Notes: generated from the sequence alone by a model not told the origin. Positions 34,586-46,589 are shown, counted from the stretch's first letter. The stretch is DNA of 64,000 nucleotides from Siphonodentalium dalli (GCA_032622095.1 CP136062.1:135758960-135822959); one strand, 5' to 3'. Numbers and translations are program-made.

Positions 34586-35025
34586 ATTGAAGCCTGCAAA
34601 TAGTCTGTCTGTCATTTGCAGAATGAGGTCCCCAGAGGATGAATTTAGTGATGCTATCCCGCACAGCGGGCTAGATCCTGCACAGTGGGTTAGCATCACC
34701 AAATTTACCATCTGGGGATCTTATACTGCTTCGGCCTCATCTTCTGGGAAGTATCTATAGTCTCAAATTAACATTGTTTTTAGTTACTTTTCCCTTCTAG
34801 GAAGTTTCTATATCCCCTAATATGCAGAAGATAGAATGCATAATCAAGGTGACTAATGGGTGAACATCACCAACTTAAATTGCAGAAATTCAATCTGATT
34901 CTAGGTCTCCCATCAGTTGAGGCTTATGCAGAATGAGGTCCCAGAGGGTAAATTTAGTGATGCTAGCCCACTGTGCGGGATAGTGTCACTAAATTCACCC
35001 TCTGCATTCTGCAAATGAGAGACAC
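34586..35025. mobile_element. Long variant of the CAAGCCTTGAAATAG palindromic element
   Basis: Palindromes of AATGAGGTCCCCAGAGG...GTGATGCTA type lie at both ends (34620-34735 and 34925-35010). The ~190-bp middle, with CTTCTGGGAAGTATCTATAG, is shared in inverted orientation with 40263-40700. The right palindrome is 345 bp from the exon 1 donor, in intron 1. Terminal CAAGCC sequences are degraded. Confidence 0.65.
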
Positions 35026-35379
35026 CATATTTGCAAGCTTAACAGCACCCAAAGAAACCAGGACCACAATAGAACCACAGAAACAGTGCCCACAAGAAAC
35101 CTGATTTCAATTAACATTTTATCCGGTGTTCTTAAGTTCTTCCGGGCCTCCTGTAGACATGATCCCAGTTTCTTGTAGACACGTTCCACGTTTCTTTGGG
35201 TGCCGTTCGCCCAGTGTTTTCATCTTCTCTAACTTTCTCTCTTTTCCACTATTTGGACTTTCACTCATTCTTTCCAAAATAAAAAACATCAAATATTTGT
35301 AATAATTTGTATGTATATCATGGCATCAACCATTATTGTTCTAGATTAAAAAAAAAAATTTAAATTAAATTGTACTTAC

Positions 35380-35922
35380 CGGACAGAAATCAACAGATCT
35401 AACAGCGTCATTGAGTTCCTCCGAATAATAATTATGACTAATAATAAGCAGAGTGTTATGAATATTCCGAACCTTCTTCAACGAATCTAAAAGAATCTTC
35501 AAATATTCTGTCCGATCGTGAGCCTGGACGACAATTACAGTGCCCTCTGGGTCAAGTCTTAATCCAAACCTTTTTAGGTTGAATATATGCTGTTCTCGGT
35601 TAATAATTTTTATAGCTTCTCTTATAGCCGTGATGTTAGTTATGTTTATCTGAATTCTTGTTGTATTATCATGATATAATGATGAGTTATAAATGAAGAC
35701 ATCTTTGGTATGAAGTAGACTAGAATTTGTTACAGCTACCGTGCTTTTGTTGTATAATCCGAACTGGACATGTGGCTGGTCCTGACCCGTGTTGATTGAA
35801 TATCGATGACTCTTGCTTGGCTCATCTGATATATACATCATCACTTGCATGTTTAGAACAATGAACAAGAAAACGACGAAAATAAACACGGTCCGAACAC
35901 ATCGTTTGAGGTGGAACCTCAT
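35380..35922 (-). CDS. MGAT2: MGAT2 coding exon 1 (N-terminus, anchor, stem, start of catalytic domain)
   Basis: This exon encodes the N-terminal 181 residues of alpha-1,6-mannosyl-glycoprotein 2-beta-N-acetylglucosaminyltransferase (GnT II). The enzyme adds GlcNAc in beta-1,2 linkage to the alpha-1,6 mannose arm of N-glycans in the medial Golgi, opening the way to complex biantennary glycans. The layout is type II: a short basic tail (MRFHLKRCVR), a hydrophobic anchor at about residues 11-30, then a stem rich in N-glycosylation sequons (NKS, NSS twice, NTT, NIT). The catalytic domain starts near residue 129 with VIVVQAHDRTEYLKILLDSL, matching the VVQVHNRPEYLRLLLDSL block of vertebrate MGAT2, and the exon ends in VDFCP. 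The open frame extends 8 codons further upstream (Met at 35946), but I chose the Met at 35922 because MRF matches the vertebrate start and it has A at -3. The donor is CCG|GTAAGT, phase 0. Vertebrate MGAT2 coding sequence is intronless, so the split is notable. Confidence 0.93.
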
Positions 35923-35946
35923 TATTGAAAGATTCATTAGTAGCAT

Positions 35947-37464
35947 GAATATAAATTAACGTTCACAGATTCTTTTCACAAAACTCCTATTAGATATGAT
36001 AACACTGATCTGATGTTGTCAACCTGTTTAATAACAATCATATCCAGATAACGTATTAACTTTATCAAAGTTCTATTGATTGTTTTGCATCATTATATAA
36101 GCACTCCAGGGTGACGAACACAACAATAGGCATATTTGAACAGTTAGTTAAGTCTCCCTGCGATTAATAGTAAGTTTAATTGCATTTATAGTAGACACAG
36201 TCCACACATCAATGCATCATGACCGCAGAGACACAACGATATGCAGCATTGATTTCTATTATTACTAGACTAGACGAGAATATTCAGCTCAGTTGGGCGT
36301 GGATGATAAAGACCTTCAACTAGTCCACTAAGTACTTTGACGAAAACTAGAACTGTATGTCCACTTGTTGTAACTCTTCTTATAAATAACTTGGAAGTAG
36401 ATCATTCACAGTAGGTCACCTTCAATATATATCACTAGTAAGTTTCCTTTGTCAAATGATAGCACTGTATAGAATTGTCCATGCTCCTTTTATATAATTG
36501 CACACAAAATCATTCACCTATGACTAGACTGCACACTGATTGTAGACAATTGAGAATTCAACCTACTGGTGTTTGCTATTCTTATCTAGTGAAGTGACAG
36601 TACATACACTGGCTGTGTCTCTTTTTATAGTTAACCATCCATTAAATTATTTTGGCTCATTCATAATAGGAGGAAGTACTCCAAGCATGCACCCACTGTG
36701 CACAGCCTTTGGTTCAGAAATATTTACCCAACTGTATTCAAATCTGTATATCCATTGGTGTGAATCACAGAATAATCCTATCACTCGTGAAGACAATATT
36801 TGCCATGTAATGGAGTTCTCCAAGCACATGCACAGCCTTTGATTCAGAAATGTTTACCCAATTGTCTTTCCATACATAAATCTGTTGGGCGTCAATTGCA
36901 CATTGTAATCCTCTCACCAAGACACAAAAGAAGAGACAATTTGCCCATGTAATTTTGTGACTCTGCGTCTCTTCTTCGCTCAATATAGTGTCGCGTCAAC
37001 GTAGTACTTCGTCAAAGTAATGCCACGATGGTATTTTTGTATGCGATGTTGGTAGCGGGATCTCGAGTGATATTTTCTCCCTTGTGAATCTGCATAAGCA
37101 TTAGTTGAAATGAGAGCCCTCTTGACGGCTGCAGTGGTGGTGAAAAGGGACCGGCTGCTTCTTCAAAACTCATTATTGTAATAGAAGTATCTTCTGATCT
37201 GATCACTCATGCTGTGCGATGTTGTCAAAACCAGCTAGTTGCATGCTCTCGCTGTGGCAACACGGCTGAGGATTGGCCGTTAGTTTATTAACATTCTGAA
37301 ATGGAAATAATGTAAATTGCGTAATTAAATTTGTGAAGAATCAATTTGATAAAGATGAGGCTGCGTGTAACATCTCGACAGTCAATTTACATGGCAATGC
37401 ATAAAATATTAAGCAGTTATATCACGTCATTTTAGTTAGTAGATTGCACATGATTGCTATATTT
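35947..37464. other. MGAT2 5' flank, no gene recognised
   Basis: This is sequence upstream of MGAT2 exon 1 on the minus strand. The promoter and any untranslated first exon cannot be located from sequence alone. A diverged ~125-bp direct duplication, GCACAGCCTTTGGTTCAGAA and GCACAGCCTTTGATTCAGAA, spans about 36695-36960. The short frames here show no recognised domain. Confidence 0.45.
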
Positions 37465-37468
37465 TTAA

Positions 37469-37716
37469 CCCTTTCTAATACTAAATGGATTCTCCCAGTC
37501 AGTTGTAAAAGTATATATTGGTATGATCTATTATTCATTTGGAGGGATGTTCAGTATAAATTAGCAGACAGCAGTATGACAAAAATATAATATATAAAGT
37601 GCAGAAGGATTCATTTTCTTTGGTGGGAAATGTTCAGATAATAATTTATAATTTATTATCTGAAAAGTTCCAAATTAAGGGAACTACTTGTCAATGAGTA
37701 TTTTGTATAGAAATGG
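37469..37716. mobile_element. piggyBac-like MITE, TTAACCCTTTCTATACTAAA family, intact
   Basis: TTAA is at 37465-37468 and 37717-37720. The termini are CCCTTTCTAATACTAAATGG and AGTATTTTGTATAGAAATGG. The internal GATTCTCCCAGTCAGTTGTA, GGAGGGATGTTCAG and TTATTATCTGAAAAGTTCC define the family. Confidence 0.8.
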
Positions 37717-37720
37717 TTAA

Positions 37721-38800
37721 TGGTGTATCCAGGGTTTCAGGCTAACTTTTACAACACTTTTAATGCTTTAGATCACAGTTATTGGACCCAATGACTGAAA
37801 GAAAACCCAAAAGTTCATTTAATATCCCCGACTTATTATAACAAGACATCAGTATGGAAAGCTAACTGGGCATGCTCCCATTAGCACCATTAATTTTGAC
37901 TGGTGCTAATGTCAGCGTGCTGAATTCATTGCAAGGTGAAAAGTGATAATTTGCAAAATTAACACATTAACTGCCGATGCCATTCAATTAAACTCAATAT
38001 AGTGGTCAGAGTTCATGGTAAAGTTGCAGCACAGATTAAAATATATGAACATGAGTGAAATATTCATTTCAAATATGATTATGATTGAAGTGATACCTTA
38101 TGTAACTTTCCGAACTGGTGTCTTCTTACAATAAGTCGGAATATAAAATCAACTTTCATGATTTTTTTTTGGTCATTGGGTCCAACAACTATTTACAATC
38201 TAATATATTTTCAAAGAATTAGAGGGACAATAAAATTAATTTGGCAAAACTTTTGACTTTGTTTATGAATTAATAAACCTACTTTGTGTGTGCTTTGTGC
38301 CAAATATTGCAATTAACAAAGTCACTGATGACTGGTAATGTAACATTACATTTTAATAAACAAAGTTGTTGCAAGTCTGTAACCCTGAATTCGTCTTTTA
38401 GATGGTATTTTAGGCCATGCAAAGTAAAATTTCAAATTCTCAGGCCCTCGCGTATGGTCCCGACACCCTGCTTGTGCAACCTTTTATTTGTTCAATTTGT
38501 TAGGAAAATTGTCGTGCAACATTTTTATTTGTTCAATCTGTCAGGAAAATGTTTATGGTATATTTTTCTACAAACGTGCATAGAAGTGAGATCGATCAGA
38601 CCTGTTTTCCCCAATTAAAATTTCCGATTCATTACTGTAATTGGTAACTATGTTTTAAAATTGTGTTAAACATGTTATATGTCTGCAAACTCAGTTAAAA
38701 ATGTGTCAAATTGATGATCATTTATTGGGTGAAATTTTACAAAATAAACACCTGGAATCTATCAACTAACTTTTATGGACTGTAGGGGTAACAAAAGCCA
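37721..38800. other. No gene recognised
   Basis: AT-rich sequence. The 110-codon frame at 38286-38618 contains a local duplication (TTTTATTTGTTCAAT(T/C)TGT) and no domain I recognise. Confidence 0.4.
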
Positions 38801-38804
38801 TTAG

Positions 38805-38900
38805 TAACTAAAATAACTAATTAAAGTTATCATCCGGGATGGACAGATGGATGGACGGATGGATGGACGGACACCGCTGATTTCTATAGTCCCCTAAAAA
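38805..38900 (+). repeat. 3' end of a tandem-core element
   Basis: TAAAGTTATCATCCGGGATG is followed by a GATGGATGGACGGA microsatellite and TATAGTCCCCTAAAAAC. This matches the 3' part of family C-like elements. Confidence 0.5.
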
Positions 38901-40262
38901 CAATTCCCAAGAAAGAAATAAAAACAATTTAGTAAGAACCACACTCGCACATGCTTTTAAGAATTGTTTGCTGTGAGATATCAGATAGTAACTGTGCCTT
39001 AATATCTTGATTTATGTCTTGACTCCTTTACAGTCTTCACATTAGAATCCCAACTTATGTAAATACATTTATTAAACAAGACAGTCAATGACTGTGGGGT
39101 CGCTCACCAGACTGCAAAGACTGATAAGACTGGGACTTTTCATAATCACTTTAAAAGAAGTAGCTCTAAACAGGATATGTGGCTAGAGAAACTTCACGTA
39201 TGTAGATTGGTGAAAATCCACCTTGAAATTACCAACTGTACACTACTGATCACCCCCCTACTCCTCCAGCTCAACAAGTTCCTTCCCGACCGGGCTACAG
39301 ACTCCCAAATCTTAGGTTGGAAATTCACAACTGACACCGCAAACTTTCTCAATTGTTGGAAATTACCAATCTCACAAGCGCCTTTTTCTAAAACCATTTA
39401 GACATGTTTGAAGCTCAATTATCCATGGACCCAAAACACAATACACGTATGTCAGATTAATCAGTCAGGTGGTTCCAAGGTAGATATTTTAATGAATTTG
39501 GTATTTCAATGATTTTATTAGACACAAAAGTGTTAACTCCCCATAGCCCCGCCATTTCTTGACAGGTTGACCTCATTTAACAAATCTGAATCTCTGTCAC
39601 TAAAGGATCCTCCTGAAGGATGCTCCATACTATATGTAAGCTAAATAGTCCAACCTCTCTTGAGAAGACATTTTAAGAATTACTATAGAGACATATAGTT
39701 ATGTCCCTGGTCCCACCCTATTCAACCTGGTGAACCCATTTGAATAAATTTGAATCCCAGACACCAAAGAACCCTTCATACATATCATAAATATCAGTAA
39801 AATAGACCTGATGGCCCTTGTGAAGGAAGCATATTAAGAGGGAAACTGTCCTTCACTTGGCCCCTATTTGACCAGGTGACCCCATTACAAAAAATCTGAA
39901 TTGCAGTCAAGGAAGAACATTCAATGCTAACTAAGCCAACTAGTTCTCACAAACATATTTTAAGAATTACTATGTAGTAAAATAGTTATGTCTCTGGCTC
40001 TGCCCTTATTTGACTTTGTGATCCCATTTTCACAAATCTGTCATCCAAATATAAGCAAAATAGGTCATTTGATTCTTGCATAGAAGACACATCATGAATT
40101 ACTATGGAGAGAAAGAGTAATGTACCTGCCCTTGCACCTACTTGACCTGGTGACCCCGATTGAACAAATCTGAATCACAATCACAAAAGGAGCAAGCCTG
40201 CAAATAGTGTGCCTATTCCTACATTGTATGTGCCTGGCCTCGGGCAACACAATGTATTATAC

Positions 40263-40700
40263 AATCAAGCCTTGAAAAAGTGTGATAGTGTGTCTGTCAT
40301 TTGCAGAATGAGGTCCCACAGAGGGTAAATTTAGTGACGCTATCCAGCAGAGTGGGCTAGCATCACTAAATTCACCCACTGGGGACCTCATTCTGATAAG
40401 GCCCTCAACTGCTATGGCAGACCTAGGATAAGATTGAAGTTCCCCAGTTGAAGTTGATGTTCACCCATTGGGCACCTCAATTATGAATTTTATTTTCTGC
40501 ACATTAGGGAATATAGAAACTTCCTATCTAGAAGGGAAATGTAACTAACAACAATGTTAATTTGATACTATAGATACTTCCCAGAAGATGAGGCCTAAGC
40601 AGAATGAGGTCTCCATAGGGTGAATTTGGTGATGCTAGCCCACTGTGTGGTATAGCATCACTAAATTCACCCTCTGGGGACCTCATTCTGCAAATGACAG
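40263..40700. mobile_element. Long variant of the CAAGCCTTGAAATAG palindromic element, nested
   Basis: It starts CAAGCCTTGAAAAAGTGTG. Palindromes of AATGAGGTCCC...CTCATTCTG type lie at each end, with the same ~190-bp middle as 34586-35025 but inverted. It sits inside the family E element. Confidence 0.7.
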
Positions 40701-41017
40701 GCATGCTATATGCCCTGTTGAAAGATTTGAACAATACATGATAGATTGTTGTAATTAGGAATTAATTACTTCTAGCAGATCTCCAGGGAATGTTTATAAA
40801 AATGTCAGATTTCACTTGACATGTGTAGGCATACCACGCATACAGTTAGAGCCAAAGTAAATGCTTCTTATTAATGATTCTCTGTCCAGAATTTGAGTAA
40901 ATTTAATTTTTGGGACCAGGGTGGCAGAATTAGTGAACTTGAGTGAAGGGCCAGGGGGCACAACCTTCAGAAATGTAATGGCATTAGTTTTTCAATTTTC
41001 AAAAAATGTTAAACAAT

Positions 41018-41568
41018 ATTTATTACACGATCCTACCCTTATTCCATTCAATAAACCCATTCTATAAATTGTGATATTAAACGTTCGTTTAATAACAGGA
41101 AATAGTGCCAGGTGACCTTTGACTTCCGGTTTGCCGTCTTTTAACATTCCGTACGCTACGTCTCAAAAATACTATGACTTCCAATATTTTTCCAACAAAC
41201 TATCATGAATGAAGAATTTGAAAAGTTATGTTATTAAATATACGCCATTAAAAGCGCCAAATAGTCTTTATTTATCTGGGACTATTTCTTTACGCGGGCA
41301 AACAACGAATAGTTACGTGAAACGTCATCGCATGTCTTATAGAAGCCGATGTTAGTTTCTCGTTCCATTTATTGATTTAAGTATGTTTTGTCGATGTTTT
41401 GGATCATGTAATAAATAGAATCTACAACTCGTCCCCAGTTTATTGCGGAAATTACAAAACTCGTCCAGTAAATTAGATCTGGACCTCGCCAAAGGCTCGG
41501 TCCAGACCTAATTTACTGGACTCGTTTTGTAATTTCCGCTATAAACTGGGGACTCGTTGTAGATCCTC
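41018..41568. mobile_element. Compound inverted-repeat element, copy 1
   Basis: TTTATTACACGATCCTACCC at the left is inverted as GGATCATGTAATAAA at 41400-41415. A palindrome follows, TCTACAACTCGTCCCCAGTT / AACTGGGGACTCGTTGTAGA (41420-41567), around a GGACC-AAGG-GGTCC centre. A second copy with the same layout is at 56020-56541, so the whole unit probably moves together. There is no coding content. Confidence 0.7.
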
Positions 41569-42876
41569 TATATATATATATAATTGACCATGGAGTTAAA
41601 TACAATTTTTTTTTAAATATTTTAATAAATAATTTGTATCTGAGATAAAACATGAGATTAAATTTCATTCATGCTATGCCTGTGCAGTGATGTTGTAAAG
41701 GGATAAAACACTCATGGCTTTGTGCTTAATCAAGCATTTATGGCTTGATAGGGTCAACTGGTGCAGTAAACTGCTGTTAGCTTCCACAGTGAATGCAATA
41801 TCACTGGTCTGTGAGACATTGAGACAATTAGACTGGATAAACAGCTGTGTATTGTTAGTCCTACAACTGTGATCAAAACAAGGATTATAATGGGGTGAAC
41901 AAGGAAGATATATGGTATGGTACAGCGTGGTGTGGCAGGGACAGGGACAGGAGGTGGGGTGGGGGGTGGGGGGGGTAGCTGTGACCCAAGGTCCCTCCAT
42001 ACCAAATATAAGCTAAATCGGCCCAATGTTTTTTGAGAAGTCATTCTAAGAATTACTATGAGTTATGGCCCTGGTTTCTCAACTAATTGACCGGGTGACC
42101 TCATTTGAACAAATCTGAACACCAGTCACCCAAGGACCCTCCATACCAAATATTAGCTAAATCGGCCCAATGGTTCTGGACAAGAAGTCGTTGTAAGAAG
42201 TACTATGGAGGAATAGAGTTATGTCCCTGGTTTCGCAACTATTTGACCCAGTAACCTCATTTGAACAAATCTGAATGAGAGTCACCTAGGGAACATACAC
42301 ACCAAATATGAACCAATTCGGTCTTACGGTTCCAGAGGAGAAGATGTTCAACGAATTGTTGACGGATGGACGGACGAGGAGTGATGACTATAGCTCCGCC
42401 TGAGACTTCGTCTCAGGTGAGCTAAAAACATCTTTAAAATATGGCCTACCTCCTGTGATATTTCATATACTGGTGATTCCGAAGTAAGAAATAATAAAAA
42501 AAATAATAATTAAAATACAGACATTTTTAAATGATAATCTGTCAATCTGTCATTTTAACTACTTTTATATAAATATTGAATATAATGACGCCAGATGTTT
42601 CTATCACATTTTTCAGTGATACCAACACAAACTGGTCTTAAAAACGAGTTTCATAAAAAAAATTCTGTTGTAAGGGTTAGTGGGTAAAATGTAAATTATG
42701 TAATTCAATTTGTGAAGACTCAATTTAATAACAATGATGAAGCTTTGTGTACACAAGCCTCAATTCAATAATTTTAATCTTGATGGCAATGCATAGAATA
42801 TATCATGTAATTTAATCAAGAGTGATATTCTTAACATGGTATTTTTCTATCAAGTTTTATGATTTGAGTATCTTAA

Positions 42877-43090
42877 CCCTTTCTTTACTAAATGGATTCT
42901 CCCATCAGTTTTAAAAGTATTCATTAGAATAGTCCATTATCTATTTGGAGGGATGTTTAGGAAAAATGAGCAGACGACATTATGATGAAAAGATAATAAA
43001 TGTGAAGAAGAATTCATACATATTCTTTGGTGGTAAATTTTCAGATAATAAGTTCAACCACTCATCAGTGAGTATTTAGTATATAAAGGG
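42877..43090. mobile_element. piggyBac-like MITE, TTAACCCTTTCTATACTAAA family, intact
   Basis: TTAA is at 42873-42876 and 43091-43094. The termini are CCCTTTCTTTACTAAATGGA and AGTATTTAGTATATAAAGGG. GGAGGGATGTTTAGG and TTTTCAGATAATAAGTTCA are internal family marks. Confidence 0.85.
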
Positions 43091-43554
43091 TTAACTTGGT
43101 TGTAATAACCAGATAAAAATATATAGCCATTATACATGTGTGTAAAAACCAGCTAGTGTGTTTTAGAGAACCAATATGTCATATAGATTCCTCCATATAT
43201 GTCTCCGTTTCCCCACAGGTGGTTCAGTGCTCAAGTTCAAAGCCCGCCTGGCCCCTAAAGGAGCAAATTCAATTACAGAGAAACTATGAATGCATGATAT
43301 TACATCCATTGATCCATCTGATGAAAGCGTGGAGACATAAAATCTGACAAAAAACTGACATGTGGATTAGTTTCAAACTCGGAATTAAATCCTTCAAGTA
43401 ATAAAGCTAAGAGCATGCAGTTTTAAATAAAATAATCTCTTCTTCCACTAGTTAATTGCTCTAGCACAAGTGAAGTGTTCGAGCTGTTCAATTAATCCAC
43501 CAGTTTTATGATGAAGATTTGGTTCTGAATATTTAAAAAAAAAAAAAAACTTGC

Positions 43555-43862
43555 ATACATGTAGCTATCACTCAGGGATCATCTTAGAAGGCGACTTCGT
43601 AGATATTTTCTCCCTAAATTGTGCCACTTCTGGTTTAAACAATATTTATACATTTATACAATTAATACATGTTTACATCAAACAAGACATAGAACAATAT
43701 GATTTAGATAATTTATATGACAATTTAGAATATAAGAGGGGGAAGAGGATCTAACAACAAGTGGGTCACCATTTATCTTAAGTTATCTCCTCATTGTGCG
43801 ACGTCTCCCTATTTTAGGCTTTTAGCCTTAGGAAGAAGTTACTTCTCTCCCATATATTAGTT
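43555..43862. repeat. Diverged hAT-like CAGGGACCAG element
   Basis: CAGGGATCATCTTAGAAGG starts the element, and GGAAGAAGTTACTTCTCTCC lies near the right end. The interior resembles 4779-5139. Termini are degraded and no duplication is clear. Confidence 0.45.
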
Positions 43863-44010
43863 TGCATATGCCCAAACAGCATATTTAAAATCTGTTTCTT
43901 GATTATAATAGTGTATTGAATCAGTATAGTGGTTTTATAAATGGGATTTTTCATTGCATAAAACTTATTAGATCATAGAATTTTGATGTTAGGGTGTAAA
44001 TTGAACTTAA

Positions 44011-44333
44011 CCCTTTACCCAACAGAACGGCCCTGTGCCAATGCATTCTCTTATATGCGAGTCAACCATAAGTCGCCTCGCATATATAAGAGAATGCATT
44101 GGCTTAACACATTAAAAATTATAAAATTGTTAAAGAATGGAAGAAAAAATGGTAAAAAAAGATTTTTTTTAGGCCAATGCATTCTCTTATATATGCGAGG
44201 CATAACTATAACCATCACAATGTGGTCAAGGAGCCGGTTCCAATGATATCCATATTTGTATGGTTCTATTGAGACAGGCCGAAGATATTTTAGGCTGTTG
44301 AAGCTTTATTTGGCCGTTTTGTTGGGTAAAGGG
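44011..44333. mobile_element. piggyBac-like MITE, TTAACCCTTTACCCAACA family, intact
   Basis: TTAA is at 44007-44010 and 44334-44337. The termini are CCCTTTACCCAACAGAACGG and CCGTTTTGTTGGGTAAAGGG. The palindromic core with CAATGCATTCTCTTATAT is present twice. This copy has the longer middle, AAGAATGGAAGAAAAAATGG. Confidence 0.85.
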
Positions 44334-44452
44334 TTAAGACATTATAACTTCTCTCTAATAAATAGATAGGAGACATGAATTCTCCAAATTTGAAACTTAT
44401 AGGCTGGTCCCCGCTATAAATGCTGAAACTAGCCATTTCCGCAGCAACTTAA

Positions 44453-44752
44453 CCCTTTCTTGACTGGAGCTTCCTGAACTTTTGCGAAAACCCTGTGCCA
44501 ATGTATTCTTTTATATATAAGCGAGGCTCACAACTCACAGGTGCCTAATAATAATTTCAGCACGATTATTAATTTTGGAGAAAATTCCCAATGATCACTA
44601 TTATTAATTTCAGCCTAAATCCCCACCAAGCAATATTATTAGGCCATCATGATTATTAGGCACCCGAGAGTAAGGGAGACTGACATATATAAGAGAATGC
44701 ACTGGCACAGGATCTTTAATGCTGTACCAGAGCAGCTCCCGTCATGAAAGGG
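44453..44752. mobile_element. TTAA palindromic MITE, ACTGGAGCTTC family, with nested insert
   Basis: TTAA is at 44449-44452 and 44753-44756. The termini are CCCTTTCTTGACTGGAGCTT and GAGCAGCTCCCGTCATGAAA GGG. The palindrome is interrupted at 44540-44664 by a ~125-bp sequence with ends GGTGCCTAATAATAAT and ATGATTATTAGGCACC. That sequence looks like a separate small inverted-repeat element. Confidence 0.75.
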
Positions 44753-44759
44753 TTAAGAT

Positions 44760-45210
44760 AAGTAAAATAGAGATGAGTTCGGTTCCAGACCCTCAGAGGA
44801 CAATGATAAATGGCTGCGGCGTGAAACGGCAGGCGGATTGAAGCGACAACCATTAAGCTTCATGATCCCCTTCACTCCCCGGGGCAACGAACAGGCAAGA
44901 CGTAGAATAATGGGATTGTACTGTCTGCATCGAAGGCCATCATGTAACAGGCTCATGAAGGAAATTAGCAATTAGATCCTACATATAAGCCATTTGTCTG
45001 CATCATTGGGAATAATCAGAGAGTGTCAGGAATTACCATGTTTAGGGAACTTCGAGTAAATTCACAAATTAAGAGAAATAGTAACCGTAGATAGAGCAAT
45101 TACTTATACATACAACAATGAGGAGAGGGGAGTCCTAAAAATATTCTCACAATAAGGGACCCACTGCCCCACTTCCTTGCAAACTTTCCTCCATATTTTT
45201 CAAACACACT
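44760..45210. other. No gene recognised
   Basis: I see no exon, RNA gene or repeat family in this stretch. Confidence 0.4.
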
Positions 45211-45214
45211 GACA

Positions 45215-45640
45215 ACCTCCACTATAAAGTTGGAACAATCAAGAGTGTTAATTTCAGTCTACTTTTTTATTCTGTCGTCCATATAGACATGTTGCACATC
45301 AGCCATATACATGTACATGTACTGGTAATAATATCCTAAAGTTTCAAATCTCTAAATTCGAAACTGTGGGAAGATTTGATAGCACAGTGAATGTAACCCA
45401 TAATGTGTGATGGACACACGAACAGACAAAAGGTCCAAATTTTTCTAATTCAAGAAAGGGGAATAACTCAGTGAAAAAGAAAAATTTTCGTCACCCATAT
45501 ACATTTTGCACATCAGCAAAATCTTGGTAACTATGTCCTACATGTATAGTGTTAAATCTCATTCGTAACTCTGGAAGGAGTTGATTACACAAAGAAGGTA
45601 CTCATAATTTGTGGTGGACAAACATCCTTGAATTATGCAC
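45215..45640. repeat. Dispersed core repeat (ACATGTTGCACATC family)
   Basis: CATATAGACATGTTGCACATC, TCAAATCTCTAAATTCGAAA and GGAGTTGATTACACAAAGAA occur in two partial units ~195 bp apart. Related pieces are at 46590-46720 and 48545-48990. Unit pieces often end near GACGGAC microsatellites. Confidence 0.6.
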
Positions 45641-45995
45641 ACATTTATTTAATTCACAGATTTAAAAAAAATTAAAGGCTGTGACAACAAGTCTTCTGTG
45701 TCATAGACTATTTATTGAATTGGAAACTTTGTGTCCCAAAAATATCAGTCAGTGTTTTATTAACAACACAAGTGTCCTTTGTGACAACGATATCGTCCGA
45801 CCCAGATTCACTATCCGCAGTATCTGGGGCATGCAAAACTTATGTTAACAGCAACATCACTAACCGTTGCCACTGACCTTGCATGTCATGGACCTATTGG
45901 GCAATCAGTCAGCTTAACAGTCTGTGACTGGTTAGAGATATCAGATCTATGTGTGATCAAGACCATCAACTGATCCATTTGATTGAACATGCATT

Positions 45996-46249
45996 CAAGC
46001 CTTGAAATAGTGTGTCTGTCATTTGCAGAATGAGGTCCCCAGAGGGTGAATTTAGTTATGCTACCCCACATAGCGGGCTAGCATCACCAAATTCACCCTC
46101 TGGGAACCTCATTCTGCTGAGGTGTAAGCAGAATGAGGTCCCCAGAGGGTGAATTTGGTGATGCTAGCCTGCTATGCGGGGTAGCATAACTAAATTCACC
46201 CTCTGGGGACCTCATTCTGCAAATGACAGACACTCTATTTCAAGGCTTG
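45996..46249. mobile_element. hAT-like palindromic MITE, CAAGCCTTGAAATAG family, intact
   Basis: The 254-bp element has ends CAAGCCTTGAAATAGTGTGT and ATTTCAAGGCTTG. It is flanked by 8-bp repeats CATGCATT (45988-45995) and CATGCATC (46250-46257) that differ at one base. The interior is two successive palindromes of AATGAGGTCCCCAGAGGGTG / CACCCTCTGGGGACCTCATT. The 8-bp duplication suggests hAT. Confidence 0.8.
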
Positions 46250-46589
46250 CATGCATCTAAAATTGTTAGACATTTCTGTCAGAATTTTGTCGCATCAGTC
46301 ATCGAGGAGTTCATAGCGAGAAGCTCTCTTCTTTTGGCCATGAGGTGTTACATACACCTCTTCCTCCGAATGTGACATATTTTCACGCAACCCAGCTTCA
46401 GTCATCACGATTTATTTCACCTGACCATAAACATGTTGACTAATAGAGCCAAAGTAGAAAAGTAAAGTATTATGTGGAATGAGAGCGCAAGTCGCGTGCA
46501 TGATTTTTATTCTCTAAGCCGATTGGCTGGTTATGCTCTGCATCACCTGGGCGAGTTGATTTTAGCCAAAGTAAATCCATGGAAATAGT

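Larger units (their letters stand above)
39079..42425 (+). mobile_element. Helentron/HINE-like element, family E, with nested insertions
   Basis: The 5' end has the hairpin ACAGTCAATGACTGT followed by GCTCACC. The 3' end has CCTGAGACTTCGTCTCAGG followed by TGAGCTAA, so GCTCACC and GGTGAGC are subterminal inverted repeats. The core is ~130-bp units with TTGACC(T/C)GGTGACC, CAAATCTGAATC and AGAATTACTATGGAG. The units lie at 39540-40190 and 41890-42350. A GATGGACGGACG stretch precedes the 3' hairpin. Two other elements interrupt it (40263-40700 and 41018-41568). A G-rich run at 41950-41975 lies inside a core unit. Confidence 0.7.
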
